The notes under the pieces were generated by a model that had not been told where the DNA came from, made no database searches, and was given only the letters and a program-made list of their open reading frames with translations. From positions 105,970 to 169,969 of the forward strand of contig NZ_BMIN01000008.1 in the NCBI RefSeq assembly GCF_014642405.1: 64,000 nucleotides of DNA, written 5' to 3'. The stretch's first letter is position 1. Each line of letters begins with the position of its first letter. This document shows positions 1 through 8,456 of this stretch, in pieces. Both the position numbers and the translations under genes were made by a program. This DNA comes from Pontibacillus salipaludis. GTDB taxonomy: Bacteria > Bacillota > Bacilli > Bacillales > BH030062.

Positions 1-84
1 GGTCAGTTTTAACTTTTAAAAGCGTTTGGTTCTGGTATACAAACAATAGTTAATTTTCTTGGGCACAAAACCTGTATTCGTTCA

Positions 85-645
85 TTATTGCTTGCTCTTC
101 TCATAATGCTTCTGCGCTTTGGCGCGGTTCCCACATACTTTCATAGAGCACCACTTCCGCTTGCCCTTAGGGTCCACAAATAAGGCGAGGCATGTCTCAT
201 TGCTGCACCCTTTTACTTTCTCAAAAACCCCATCTTGATATGCGTTAAGCATCGTGAAAGCGAGTAACGATTGAAGGCCTGCTGTACCGCCTTTATCTGG
301 AATCGGCATGAGAGTCTCTGCATTCATTTCAAAGGAAAGGGGCGTTTTTTTGGTTAGGTCAATGAGTGATTGGAGCCCATCTTCATCATACTGGGATGAC
401 GTGAAATAAGACCTCCACGTATCGCGGAACTGCTTCATTTCTGTACGATCTACAGGTTTTTCTTTTATCTTATTCACTTGTTGTTCTGAGAGTAATTCTT
501 TCTCTTTCATCAGGGAGAGCCACTCGTCCATCATTCCCTCTTCATCTAACAAGTCAGCTTTTGTCTTATTCTTTGAGTTCACTGTATTTAAAAGGTTAAT
601 AAATAGGTAATCAGAAAAATGGGAGAATCTCGTTTCTAATGTCAT
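85..645 (-). CDS. CGNR zinc-finger / ABATE-domain protein, putative transcriptional regulator
   Basis: 186 aa if translated from the ATG at 645, which has AAGGTGGG about 6 nt upstream; the frame is open further upstream (to 708) but without a ribosome-binding site. The N-terminal ~140 residues are an ABATE-like (DUF1470) helical region. The C-terminus holds a CGNR zinc finger: CSNETC, then FVDPKGKRKWCS and the signature CGNRAK, followed by a basic tail. Proteins of this family are thought to be DNA-binding regulators, but ligands are unknown. It is divergent from thioredoxin, with a perfect palindrome between the two genes that is a good candidate operator for this protein. The regulatory role is inferred from domain and context. 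Confidence 0.85.
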   Translation of the reverse strand: MTLETRFSHFSDYLFINLLNTVNSKNKTKADLLDEEGMMDEWLSLMKEKELLSEQQVNKIKEKPVDRTEMKQFRDTWRSYFTSSQYDEDGLQSLIDLTKKTPLSFEMNAETLMPIPDKGGTAGLQSLLAFTMLNAYQDGVFEKVKGCSNETCLALFVDPKGKRKWCSMKVCGNRAKAQKHYEKSKQ

Positions 646-670
646 GGTAACCCACCTTGTAGCTAATTGA

Positions 671-699
671 TTGACACCTAGTATAACATAATGTAACAT
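671..699 (+). promoter_or_regulatory. Sigma-A promoter of trxA
   Basis: TTGACA at 671-676, 17-nt spacer, TAACAT at 694-699. The predicted start site (about 706) falls inside the palindrome at 699-733, so a protein bound there would block transcription of the thioredoxin gene. Confidence 0.6.
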
Positions 700-733
700 T
701 CTAACCACTAAATTAATTATTTAGTGGTTAGAA
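699..733. promoter_or_regulatory. 15-bp-arm palindromic operator between CGNR gene and trxA
   Basis: TTCTAACCACTAAAT at 699-713 and its exact reverse complement at 719-733, separated by TAATT. It overlaps the predicted transcription start of trxA and lies upstream of the divergent CGNR gene. There is no T-run directly after it, so it looks like an operator and not a terminator. Confidence 0.6.
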
Positions 734-758
734 AATCTTTTTGTAGAGGAGAGATAAG

Positions 759-1073
759 ATGGCTATAAAAGATGTAACAGATCAAACTTTCAAAAGCGAA
801 ACGGCACAAGGGCTTGTCATTGCAGATTTAGGCGCACCATGGTGTGGCCCATGTAAAATGATCGCTCCTGTTTTAGAAGAGATCGATGCTGAAAAAGGTG
901 ACCAGATGAGCATCGTTAAGTTAGATGTAGATAACAACCCTGAAACAGCGCAACAATATGGTGTAATGAGTGTACCAACCCTTCTTTATTTCAAAGACGG
1001 TGAACTTGTTGACCAGTCTGTTGGCTTCAAGCCAAAAGAAGAAATCGTGTCTATTGCCGAGAAGCACGTTTAA
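759..1073 (+). CDS. trxA: Thioredoxin
   Basis: 104 aa, the usual length of TrxA. The redox motif WCGPCK is at residues 28-33 and the cis-proline is P73 in SVPTLL. GAGGAGAG precedes the ATG. It reduces protein disulfides in the cytosol using electrons from thioredoxin reductase. The segment before the active site reads DLGAPWCG, where most thioredoxins have DFWAPWCG; loss of the aromatic pair suggests a paralogue and not the housekeeping copy. Its position opposite a CGNR regulator, across a palindrome, suggests inducible expression. A strong terminator follows. Confidence 0.93.
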   Translation: MAIKDVTDQTFKSETAQGLVIADLGAPWCGPCKMIAPVLEEIDAEKGDQMSIVKLDVDNNPETAQQYGVMSVPTLLYFKDGELVDQSVGFKPKEEIVSIAEKHV

Positions 1074-1117
1074 TCTTTCAGAGTAAATCCAGGTACTGAA
1101 TAAAACCGAACGATTTG

Positions 1118-1150
1118 AAGAGCTGCCTTTGTATGGGCAGCTCTTTTTTA
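1118..1150 (+). terminator. Intrinsic terminator after trxA
   Basis: Stem AAGAGCTGCC / GGCAGCTCTT with an 8-nt loop, then a T-run. Confidence 0.85.
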
Positions 1151-1358
1151 TATAGGACTTTATATGGAAAATTGGTGTACTAACATAACTTAATTCCCTT
1201 TTTTCTCAGTGTTAACAAGAAATAGGTTTTAAAATCTTTGATACATGGAATTAGTAGGTTAGACCTTGAATAGAGCGACAGACTAGTAGGATTGTAAATT
1301 CTCTAAGTGCGAACTATTGAAAGAGTTGTTAAAAGAAAGAATAAAAAGGAGGGAGCCT

Positions 1359-2231
1359 ATGAGTTATACTGGAATACTATTTATTCTAACTTCAGCAGTG
1401 TTATGGGGAATTACAGGCGGACTTGGAGAAATATTAATGAATAAAGGTTGGAGCCCATCGACTATTGCCTTTTATCGAGGATTTGTAGGGTTTATTTTCT
1501 TTGCATTTTGGTACTTATTTAGACGTAAAAAAATTAAGATTAAGAACAAGAACCCTTATTTTTACACATGGGCAGCACTTGCTGGAATAAGTGTGGCGGG
1601 GAACTTCACGTTTTACTTCCTAGCCATTGAATCAGCAGGGATTGCAATTGCAGCTACGTTAATGTATACAGCACCAATATTTGTGTTGCTTGTTTCGTTC
1701 TTGCTAGGAATTGAGCGTTCTACACTATTTAAATGGACAAGTATTGCATTTGTTCTTGTTGGGGTTATCTTATTAACAGGAGCTTATACCTCTGGTACTG
1801 CGGTCTCGTTAATGGGATTAATCGCCGGTCTTGGTTCGGGTGTTTCTTATGCCTTATTTATATTTGGGTTCAAGAAGGCCGCTAAACTAGGAAGCCCCCA
1901 AGCTACATTAACAGTCGCTTTCTTCTTCTTTATTCTAATCCTTATGCTACGTATAAACTTTGGAGAAGCTATTTCAGTCGTAAGCTCGAGTGATGTTGGA
2001 TGGTTTATCCTGTTAGGGATTATTGGCGCTGGCCTTTCATTTATCCTTTATGTACGTGGGGTGAAACGAACAGCTCCCTCCACAGCTTCGATTATAGCCA
2101 TGGTGGAACCTGTAACGGCATCCTTATTCGGGATCGTGCTCCTTGGAAATGAGTTAACGCTTATGCAGTATGCCGGAATGGGGCTAATCTTAGCGACCAT
2201 TACCTTTTTAAGTGTGAAGCAATCAGGTTAA
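1359..2231 (+). CDS. EamA/DMT-family transporter
   Basis: 290 aa from the ATG at 1359, which follows AAAAAGGAGGG; a TTG further upstream in frame (1317) has no ribosome-binding site. Ten hydrophobic segments are visible, arranged as two EamA repeats of about 140 aa, each beginning with a short hydrophobic helix and carrying the typical small-residue-rich helices (for example GVSYALFIFG and the C-terminal EPVTASLFGIVLLGNE). The EP motif in the second repeat is characteristic of the family. Substrates in the family are diverse (amino acids, metabolites), so none can be assigned. It stands alone before the hut genes. Confidence 0.88.
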   Translation: MSYTGILFILTSAVLWGITGGLGEILMNKGWSPSTIAFYRGFVGFIFFAFWYLFRRKKIKIKNKNPYFYTWAALAGISVAGNFTFYFLAIESAGIAIAATLMYTAPIFVLLVSFLLGIERSTLFKWTSIAFVLVGVILLTGAYTSGTAVSLMGLIAGLGSGVSYALFIFGFKKAAKLGSPQATLTVAFFFFILILMLRINFGEAISVVSSSDVGWFILLGIIGAGLSFILYVRGVKRTAPSTASIIAMVEPVTASLFGIVLLGNELTLMQYAGMGLILATITFLSVKQSG

Positions 2232-2306
2232 AGGTGCTGCGGGAAAGTCGAAGGCATATGGGAGAGTGTTCTAGATCTGTAGGGAGGATCATAGACTGAA
2301 ATAATA

Positions 2307-2336
2307 TTGACAGAATATTGAGGAAACGCTTACAAT
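2307..2336 (+). promoter_or_regulatory. Sigma-A promoter of hutP with overlapping cre site
   Basis: TTGACA at 2307-2312, 18-nt spacer, TACAAT at 2331-2336. Over the -10 lies AGGAAACGCTTACA (2321-2334), which matches 12 of 14 positions of the CcpA cre consensus TGWAARCGYTWNCA. This fits known carbon catabolite repression of hut operons in Bacillus. Confidence 0.7.
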
Positions 2337-2390
2337 TTAAGTTAGCTAATAGTCAAACGTTATAGTTTATAGGGAATTTAGGTGAAGCAA

Positions 2391-2831
2391 ATGAGTCCAA
2401 AGATTCCGATTGGAAAGTTAGCTTTATTGGTATCCTCCATGACCGAAGATGAACTAGAGCCCTTTTCTGATCAGTTAAAAGATGTCGATTACTGCACAGG
2501 GAAAGCAGGCTCCATGAATATGCAAAAAATTATCGCTGCCGTGGAAACAGCAGCGAAGCGAAATCATATTATAGTAGAGAATGTTTACCGCGAAACACAC
2601 GCTCTTTATCATGCCATTCTAGAAGCTCTGAATGGAGTCATGCGCGGACAAATTGGAGCAGGGGATATGATGCGAACGGTCGGATTGAAGTTTGCGATCG
2701 TAAGAGGCTCCCCTTATGAAGATTTAGAAGAAGGCGAATGGATTGCCGTGGCCTTTTACGGCACGATCGGCGCGCCTGTAAAAGGACTTGAGCACGAGGC
2801 ATTTGGCCTTGGTATTAATCATATTGGATAA
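2391..2831 (+). CDS. hutP: HutP, hut operon RNA-binding antiterminator
   Basis: 146 aa from the ATG at 2391 (AGGTGA 5 nt upstream; that GTG is better read as ribosome-binding site than as start). Full-length HutP (about 148 aa in Bacillus subtilis). Highly conserved C-terminal half: [13 protein letters not shown], then [19 protein letters not shown], which includes the histidines used for Mg2+ binding in this family. With L-histidine and Mg2+, HutP hexamers bind NAG-repeat RNA and destabilise a terminator before the hut structural genes. Exactly such NAG repeats and a terminator lie directly after this gene. hutH follows about 1.2 kb downstream. Confidence 0.96.
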   Translation: MSPKIPIGKLALLVSSMTEDELEPFSDQLKDVDYCTGKAGSMNMQKIIAAVETAAKRNHIIVENVYRETHALYHAILEALNGVMRGQIGAGDMMRTVGLKFAIVRGSPYEDLEEGEWIAVAFYGTIGAPVKGLEHEAFGLGINHIG

Positions 2832-2843
2832 ACGCGTTGCCTA

Positions 2844-2860
2844 TAGTCATTAGTTATGAG
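2844..2860 (+). promoter_or_regulatory. Candidate HutP RNA-binding site (three NAG triplets)
   Basis: TAG-TCAT-TAG-TTAT-GAG: three NAG triplets separated by exactly 4 nt, the spacing known for HutP recognition of B. subtilis hut mRNA. It sits immediately 5' of the terminator stem. A partial second set (TAG-TATG-GAG, 2917-2926) follows the terminator. Confidence 0.75.
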
Positions 2861-2904
2861 GAGGCGACAATGGTATTTCTATGCCATTGTCGCCTCTTTT
2901 TGTT
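2861..2904 (+). terminator. HutP-controlled terminator between hutP and hutH
   Basis: Perfect 13-bp stem GAGGCGACAATGG / CCATTGTCGCCTC with a 10-nt loop and a T-run. It abuts the NAG triplets, as expected for the histidine-responsive hut attenuator. Confidence 0.9.
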
Positions 2905-2940
2905 TGGAAAATGGGTTAGTATGGAGAGGTTTTGCTTGGC

Positions 2941-3935
2941 TTGAGCCGGTTTCCGCCCCTGGCCGGATCCGCTCACTCGTACTTGAGCCGATTTTCGAAA
3001 AACATGAGCCAGAACGAGCGGACTTGATCCACAATCGTTGAACTTGAGCCGATCACGGTCAAGTGGAGCCGCTTTTTTCACGTCTTGAGCCAGTTTCAAG
3101 AAAACATGAGCCGTTTCGAGGTAGACATGAGTCGCTTATGCCTAACTTGAGCCAGTTCCCGCCCTGGCCGGATCCGCTCACTCGTTCTTGAGCCAGTTTT
3201 CGGAAAACATGAGTCGTTTCGAGGTAGACATGAGTCGCTTATGCCTAACTTGAGCCGGTTTCCGCCCCTGGCCAGATCCGCTCACTCGTTCTTGAGCCAG
3301 TTTTCGGAAAACATGAGCCAGTACCAACGGACTTGAGCCGCAATCCTTCAACTTGAGCCGATCACGGTCAAGTGGAGCCGCTTTTTTCACGTCTTGAGCC
3401 AGTTTCAAGGAAACATGAGCCGTTTCGAGGTAGACATGAGTCGCTTATGGGTAACTTGAGCCAGTTCCCGCCCCTGGCCAGATCCGCTCACTCGTACTTG
3501 AGCCGTTTTTCGAAAAACATGAGCCAGAACGAGCGTACTTGAGCCGCAATCCTTCAACTTGAGCCGATCACGGTCAAGTAGAGCCGCTTTTTTCAAGTCT
3601 TGAGCCAGTTTCAAGAAAACATGAGCCGTTTCGAGGTAGACATGAGTCGCTTATGGGTAACTTGAGCCAGTTCCCGCCTTGGCCAGATCCGCTCGCTCGT
3701 ACTTGAGCCGGTTTTCGGAAAACATGAGCCAGAACGAGCGTACTTGAGCCGCAATCCTTCAACTTGAGCCGATCACAGTCAAGTGGAGCCGCTTTTTTCA
3801 CGTCTTGAGCCAGTCTCAAGAAAACATGAGCCGTTTCGAGGTAGACATGAGTCGCTTATGCCTAACTTGAGCCAGTTCCCGCCCTGGCCAGATCCGCTAA
3901 CTCGTACTTGAGCCAGTTTTCGAAAAACATGAACC
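2941..3935 (-). repeat. GGCTCAAG tandem array 1 (minus orientation), inside the hut operon
   Basis: Read on the plus strand the core is CTTGAGCC; on the minus strand it is GGCTCAAG. Cores recur every 20-21 nt, with 11-13 variable nt between. The array is organised in a higher-order unit of about 205 bp: eight units of 20-21 nt plus one 41-nt unit containing CGCCCCTGGCC. About four copies, one shortened, are visible. No transcription factor, CRISPR or IS signature is seen. It separates the HutP terminator from hutH, so it would be transcribed as antisense-of-core RNA in every hutH message. Minus-strand open frames inside it are by-products of the repeat. Confidence 0.9.
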
Positions 3936-4006
3936 CACCCCACCTCGATTCAACAGGTTCAAATAGAAATTAGACAAAATCAATCAAAAGAAAGGAGTCG
4001 ATCAGC

Positions 4007-5536
4007 ATGATTGAATTAACAGGATCAACGTTAAACTTAAAAGATATGCGAGATATATGCTTCCACGGAGAGAAGATTCAAATTGCTCCTGAAAGCTTAA
4101 AGAACGTAAAAAAGAGTCGTGCGGTGGTGGAGAAGATTGTGGCGGATGGGAAGACGGTTTATGGGATTAATACGGGATTTGGGAAGTTTAGTGATGTGCG
4201 AATTCATGAGAAAGATGTGAATTCACTCCAACTTCATTTGATCCGATCGCATGCGTGCGGAGTGGGGGGGGCATTTCCGAAACTTGTTTGCAAAGCGATG
4301 GTGGTCTTGCGGTTAAATGCTTTGTTAAAAGGTGTGTCAGGGGTTCGTCCTTGTCTTGTTGAACGGTTGAGGGATCTGGTTAATGAAGACATGATTCCTG
4401 TTATTCCGTCCCAAGGTTCACTAGGTGCTTCTGGAGATCTTGCGCCTTTATCTCATCTTGCTCTTGTGCTCGTGGGAGAGGGGGAGGTCTATGATGGGGA
4501 ACATATAAAACCGACGGCTGAAGTTTACGAAGAAAAAGGAATGGAGCCGCTTGAATTAAAGGCAAAAGAGGGCTTAGCGCTCATTAACGGAACCCAAGCC
4601 ATGACGGCGATGGGGGTGCTGAATTATTTAAAGACAGAGCGACTTATTGAACAGTGTGATTGGATTGCGGCAATGACGTTAGAAGCACTTGAGGGGATTA
4701 TCGACGCTTTTCATCCTGCTATTCACGAAGCCCGTGGGTATCCTGAACAAATAGAGGTTGCAGAGCGAATTCGTACCATTATAAACGGGAGTGAACTCAT
4801 AACAAGGCAAGGGGAGAAGCGTGTTCAAGATGCTTACTCTCTCCGCTGCATCCCGCAAGTTCATGGAGCATCACGGCAGAGTTTGGCCTATGTAAAAGAA
4901 AAGCTCGAGATTGAAATGAATGCAGCCACCGATAACCCGCTTATACTAGACGGCGGAGCAACCGTTGTATCAGGTGGGAACTTTCACGGTCAGCCCATTG
5001 CGTTGGCGATGGACTTTATGAAGATTGCAGTAGCGGAACTTGCGAACATTTCAGAGCGCAGAATCGAGCGCCTCGTCAATCCGCAGCTTAATGATCTGCC
5101 TGGATTCTTAAGTCCTGACCCAGGTCTCCAGTCTGGGGCGATGATTTTGCAGTATACCGCGGCTTCTCTCGTATCAGAAAACAAAACACTCGCTCATCCG
5201 GCGAGTGTCGATTCGATCCCTTCATCTGCAAACCAAGAGGACCACGTCAGCATGGGCACAATTGGAGCGCGGCACGCTTATCAAATGATCCTTAATGCAG
5301 AAAAGGTGCTCGCAATCGAACTCATATGCGCTCTCCAGGCTTTGGAATACAGAGGGGTAAAAAAAGCATCTAAAGCGATACAAGAAGTATATCAAGAGGC
5401 AAGAAAAGTAGTTGCTTCCATTAAAGAAGATCGGGTGTTTGCCCGTGATATTGAAGCGTTAACTGGCTGGCTTGAGCGCACTCCTTTTGAGTGGGATATG
5501 GTAAAAGCGAACGATCTAACACATTATAAAGAATAA
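4007..5536 (+). CDS. hutH: Histidine ammonia-lyase
   Basis: 509 aa, the standard length. It converts L-histidine to urocanate plus ammonia, the first step of histidine use. The Ala-Ser-Gly triad that cyclises into the MIO cofactor is at residues 141-143 in [14 protein letters not shown]. Other family blocks are present: [10 protein letters not shown] near residue 52, NGTQAM, and [16 protein letters not shown] precedes the ATG. No promoter is obvious directly upstream, so expression probably depends on read-through from hutP. The later hut genes (hutU, hutI, hutG, hutM) are not downstream here, unlike in B. subtilis. Confidence 0.97.
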   Translation: MIELTGSTLNLKDMRDICFHGEKIQIAPESLKNVKKSRAVVEKIVADGKTVYGINTGFGKFSDVRIHEKDVNSLQLHLIRSHACGVGGAFPKLVCKAMVVLRLNALLKGVSGVRPCLVERLRDLVNEDMIPVIPSQGSLGASGDLAPLSHLALVLVGEGEVYDGEHIKPTAEVYEEKGMEPLELKAKEGLALINGTQAMTAMGVLNYLKTERLIEQCDWIAAMTLEALEGIIDAFHPAIHEARGYPEQIEVAERIRTIINGSELITRQGEKRVQDAYSLRCIPQVHGASRQSLAYVKEKLEIEMNAATDNPLILDGGATVVSGGNFHGQPIALAMDFMKIAVAELANISERRIERLVNPQLNDLPGFLSPDPGLQSGAMILQYTAASLVSENKTLAHPASVDSIPSSANQEDHVSMGTIGARHAYQMILNAEKVLAIELICALQALEYRGVKKASKAIQEVYQEARKVVASIKEDRVFARDIEALTGWLERTPFEWDMVKANDLTHYKE

Positions 5537-5621
5537 TGAGAGACGGCGATTTAACTGTATGATTCTGGTTCGTGAATCTCATCCTAATGCTGTATAGTAG
5601 CATTGGATGGAGGGATTATGA

Positions 5622-6080
5622 ATGAAGCATACAGATGAACAGTTTATGAAAAAGGCGATTGAGATGGCGAAACAGGCGCGTGAAGAGGGGAACGAACCAT
5701 TCGGGGCGATTCTTGTGAAAGATGACGAGATTGCCATGATTGGAGAAAATCAGATCAATTCCCTTTGTGACCCAACTCACCACGCAGAAATCGGCCTGAT
5801 CCGAAAATTTTGCTCAGAACAGAACCTATTCGACTTAAGCGAATACACGCTTTACACGAGCTGTGAACCTTGCGTGATGTGCTCAGGCGGAATGGTCTGG
5901 GCGAACCTCGGCAAAGTCGTCTATAGCGTAAGCCATGACCAATTAGCTGAGATTGCAGGAGATAATATTATGATTTCATGTGAAGAGGTCTTTGCCAAAA
6001 GTCCGAACAAACCTGATGTTGTTGGGGAAGTGTTAAATGAAGAAGGGCTAAAGGTATTTGAAGGATATTCTTTCTCATAA
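5622..6080 (+). CDS. Nucleoside/guanine deaminase-family protein (CDA fold)
   Basis: 152 aa; GGAGGG lies 7 nt before the ATG. Zinc-site motifs of the cytidine deaminase fold: HAE (His and catalytic Glu) in DPTHHAEIGLIR and PCVMC in TSCEPCVMCSGGMVWA. The length, the EPFGAILVKD block near residue 26 and the PTHHAE context resemble guanine deaminase GuaD and related small deaminases more than the tRNA deaminase TadA. The substrate cannot be fixed from sequence alone. It lies 85 nt after hutH and has its own terminator, so it could be the last gene of the hut transcript; both would be nitrogen-scavenging functions. Confidence 0.85.
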   Translation: MKHTDEQFMKKAIEMAKQAREEGNEPFGAILVKDDEIAMIGENQINSLCDPTHHAEIGLIRKFCSEQNLFDLSEYTLYTSCEPCVMCSGGMVWANLGKVVYSVSHDQLAEIAGDNIMISCEEVFAKSPNKPDVVGEVLNEEGLKVFEGYSFS

Positions 6081-6102
6081 CACACAACTTAAATAATGAT
6101 TT

Positions 6103-6132
6103 GAGCAGTTCGATACTGAACTGCTCTTTTTT
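6103..6132 (+). terminator. Intrinsic terminator after the deaminase gene
   Basis: GAGCAGTTC / GAACTGCTC, 6-nt loop, six Ts. Confidence 0.9.
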
Positions 6133-6267
6133 ACTTGCTCTGTTCACGTTTAGAGTCGGTATTTACATAGGTGTTTTCAATAAATGGGGGTAGTAAAAAT
6201 GACTTAAAGCGCATTTCTTAAGCCTTTCCTCCAATTTTTTCGCGTTTCCGTCTCTCTCAATTGGGCA

Positions 6268-6392
6268 AAGGTGGGCCTGGAAATTGCGAGACTCCTGCGG
6301 GAGAAAGAGGTAGACGAGACCCCGCAGGGTGGTTTTCCCGAGGAGGCTCGACAGCTCGCCCGCGGAAAGCGAGTGATTTCCAGGCCCACCTT
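6268..6392. repeat. GC-rich inverted-repeat element, copy a
   Basis: 125 bp bounded by a 17-bp perfect terminal inverted repeat, AAGGTGGGCCTGGAAAT (6268-6284) and its complement (6376-6392). The inside contains nested inverted pieces (CTCCTGCGGGA, GAGACCCCGCAGG, GAGGAGGCTCG, CGCGGAAAGCGAG). Imperfect flanking arms (CGTTTCCGTC at ~6243 and GACGGAACC at ~6409) suggest a slightly larger unit. This kind of GC-rich palindromic sequence is common in Bacillaceae intergenic regions. No protein is encoded. It fills much of the 470-nt gap before the diguanylate cyclase gene. Confidence 0.85.
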
Positions 6393-6547
6393 CCGCTTCA
6401 CCATAGATGACGGAACCTCTCTTTATAAAATCAATGATGCATGTGGGAACATAGTTAAAAATATAATAGAATATTCTGTCGAATGAGCCAAAAGTCTCTG
6501 TTTTTATAGTAAAATAAGAGGATATTCAAAAAGCTAGGGGTTATACG

Positions 6548-7510
6548 ATGGAGGAATTATATTTTGTAGCAGGTCTCGCCGTCGGACTTTTCTTATTTAG
6601 TGTATATACCTCATATGTTAAACATCGTTGGAAAGAAAAGAATGAGAAGGAAAAGCAAATTTATCAGCTTGTTGAAAATTCAAGAGACATTATTTATATT
6701 GTTCAACTTCAACCGGAACAGAAGCACATATACATCAGTCCAGCGCTTGATTCTTATTTAGGCAAGGGTATCGTAGAAGCCTCATTAGAAGACCCGTATT
6801 TTCCATTACAACTCATTCACCCTGATGATCTAGACACGTTAGAAAAGAAGATAACAGATCAGCTTGATTATTCAAAGCCGTTTGTTCAACGCTGGCGCAA
6901 TCGGTTAGGGGAATACCGGTGGTTTGAGGAGTATGCTTCGCCTATCTATAATGATGATGGAGATTTGGTGGAGCTGCATGGCATCTTGCGAAATATTGAT
7001 GAAAAAGTTCAACTACAGCAAAACTTAGAGTATCGAAGTACACATGATGCTTTGACAGGCCTCTATAATCGCGATTATTTTGACGGATTGATGGAGAAAT
7101 ATGATCAAGAGATCAATTGTGCAGTTGGGATGATTTTATGTGACCTGGATAAATTGAAGGATATGAATGACCAGTATGGCCATAAGCATGGGGATTCCTA
7201 CATTCAGAAAGCTTCTGAAGTATTCCTTGAATCTACCCCTCTTAATGCGGCTGTATCAAGGGTTGGTGGAGATGAATTTACCATTTTGCTGAATGACACC
7301 ACACCAGAAGAGGTTGAGTCCGTTTTTGATCGGATACAAAAGCACGTTCATGATCACAATGAGTGTCATCCAAATTCTCGCTTGTCCTTATCTATGGGGT
7401 ATGCGTTCACAACCCATTCAACAGGAAAAATGGAGAGTCTATTTATCGAAGCGGATCAAAGAATGTATCAGCATAAGCGTTCAAAAAAAGATGTTTATAC
7501 GTATTCATAA
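6548..7510 (+). CDS. Membrane-anchored PAS-GGDEF diguanylate cyclase
   Basis: 320 aa. One N-terminal membrane helix (residues ~4-22), a PAS domain with PAC-like end (about 40-155), and a GGDEF domain (about 160-320). The catalytic motif is GGDEF at residues 240-244 (SRVGGDEF) and the domain opens with the usual D-x-LTGLYNR block. It would make c-di-GMP from two GTP. No RxxD inhibitory site is present five residues before GGDEF, so product inhibition is not expected. The start follows a weak purine stretch. The downstream small membrane gene is only 17 nt away and is likely co-transcribed. A link to the Pel operon 11 kb away is plausible but not shown. Confidence 0.92.
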   Translation: MEELYFVAGLAVGLFLFSVYTSYVKHRWKEKNEKEKQIYQLVENSRDIIYIVQLQPEQKHIYISPALDSYLGKGIVEASLEDPYFPLQLIHPDDLDTLEKKITDQLDYSKPFVQRWRNRLGEYRWFEEYASPIYNDDGDLVELHGILRNIDEKVQLQQNLEYRSTHDALTGLYNRDYFDGLMEKYDQEINCAVGMILCDLDKLKDMNDQYGHKHGDSYIQKASEVFLESTPLNAAVSRVGGDEFTILLNDTTPEEVESVFDRIQKHVHDHNECHPNSRLSLSMGYAFTTHSTGKMESLFIEADQRMYQHKRSKKDVYTYS

Positions 7511-7527
7511 CGGAAGGAGGATTATTT

Positions 7528-7713
7528 TTGGTAAAAAACGTTCCTTTACTCATATCGATGCTTTTGATTGGTCTTGGGTCATTACTGGTTAGTCAAAATA
7601 CACCTTTGCCAGAAGCGCTGGATTGGGTATTAATCATTATTGCTCTGATACTCAATCTGACAAGTGCAATAGGTTTGATTCTTCATCTTGGAACTCAAAA
7701 ACCTAATAATTGA
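7528..7713 (+). CDS. Small two-helix membrane protein
   Basis: 61 aa from a TTG start with GGAAGGAGG 7-8 nt upstream, a clear translation signal. Two hydrophobic helices (about 5-22 and 32-52) joined by a short loop (SQNTPLPEALD). Family not recognised. Its closeness to the diguanylate cyclase gene (17 nt) suggests one operon. Confidence 0.75.
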   Translation: MVKNVPLLISMLLIGLGSLLVSQNTPLPEALDWVLIIIALILNLTSAIGLILHLGTQKPNN

Positions 7714-7860
7714 AGGTACATACTGTCTGAATAACTTTTTTTGTTTCCTGGATCGTTCCTCCGCTCAGTTCAGTCTATACGTTGCTAAACGAGCTCTTAC
7801 GGTTTTATAATTAAACATGATAAGATAAGTGTGGAAGTAAGCTGTAGGAGGAGTAGAGCT

Positions 7861-8244
7861 TTGAAGAAATATATAACGATTCTTGTACTAATCCCTTTAC
7901 TACTACTTGGACTCTATACATTTGCTGTCATGTTCCGTGGGCCGTTCGGATTTGATGATATGCCGATTGATCGCATGGAGAAAGTGGCTGAGTACCAATC
8001 AGATAAGGGTAACTTAACCATAAGAATTTTAGAAAAGAATGGAGCGCCAGTGAACGAAAAGCTGACGTACATTGGAGCCTTGTATGAAGAGGACACGTTC
8101 GTTCGGAATGTGATTTGGATGAAAGAAGATCATCCTATCAAGTGGACAGGTGAAGAAACGATCACCTTTACTAATGCTGACGAGGAAGAAGTCGATATGA
8201 ATGTATTCGAGGACACCTATGACTTCAGAGGATTTCCATTATAA
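7861..8244 (+). CDS. Membrane-anchored extracytoplasmic protein, unknown
   Basis: 127 aa from the TTG at 7861 (AGGAGG 9 nt upstream); the frame is open 30 nt further upstream to a GTG without a good signal. One N-terminal membrane helix (about residues 4-22), no lipobox, then a soluble domain of about 100 aa rich in beta-strand-like segments (NLTIRILEK, EETITFTNADEEEVDMN). It resembles small DUF5412-type Bacillus proteins, but I am not certain. Function unknown. Confidence 0.7.
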   Translation: MKKYITILVLIPLLLLGLYTFAVMFRGPFGFDDMPIDRMEKVAEYQSDKGNLTIRILEKNGAPVNEKLTYIGALYEEDTFVRNVIWMKEDHPIKWTGEETITFTNADEEEVDMNVFEDTYDFRGFPL

Positions 8245-8361
8245 TAGAACACTATGAATCTAATAAGTAGTTCAACTGTTGAGGTACAAAGCACCACCTG
8301 TATCCAATGGATTGAGCTACTTTTTTATATGTTAGGCGCTGTTAATGTTTAGTGTTTATTT

Positions 8362-8392
8362 TGTTCCATATAAGCCCACCTTATATGGAACA
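8362..8392. repeat. 13-bp perfect palindrome
   Basis: TGTTCCATATAAG (8362-8374), loop CCCAC, exact complement at 8380-8392. There is no T-run on either side, so it is not a simple terminator. GCCCACCTT in its loop side matches the end of the neighbouring GC-rich element. Otherwise 8245-8456 holds only a weak hairpin (AGTAGTTCAA / TTGAGCTACT) followed by Ts near 8325. Confidence 0.6.
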
Positions 8393-8456
8393 CTTGGATC
8401 CGAGATGGTTCGCATTGCGATAGATAGAGACATTTCCGTCAGCTTGAATAGAGTGT

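Noticed and set aside
1150..1358. T-box or riboswitch before the EamA gene
   Set aside because: No T-box motif (GGGTGGTACCGCG-like) and no terminator/antiterminator pair was found.
2854..3819. Minus-strand open frames of 69-81 aa between hutP and hutH
   Set aside because: They are shifted copies of one 205-bp repeat and carry no protein features.
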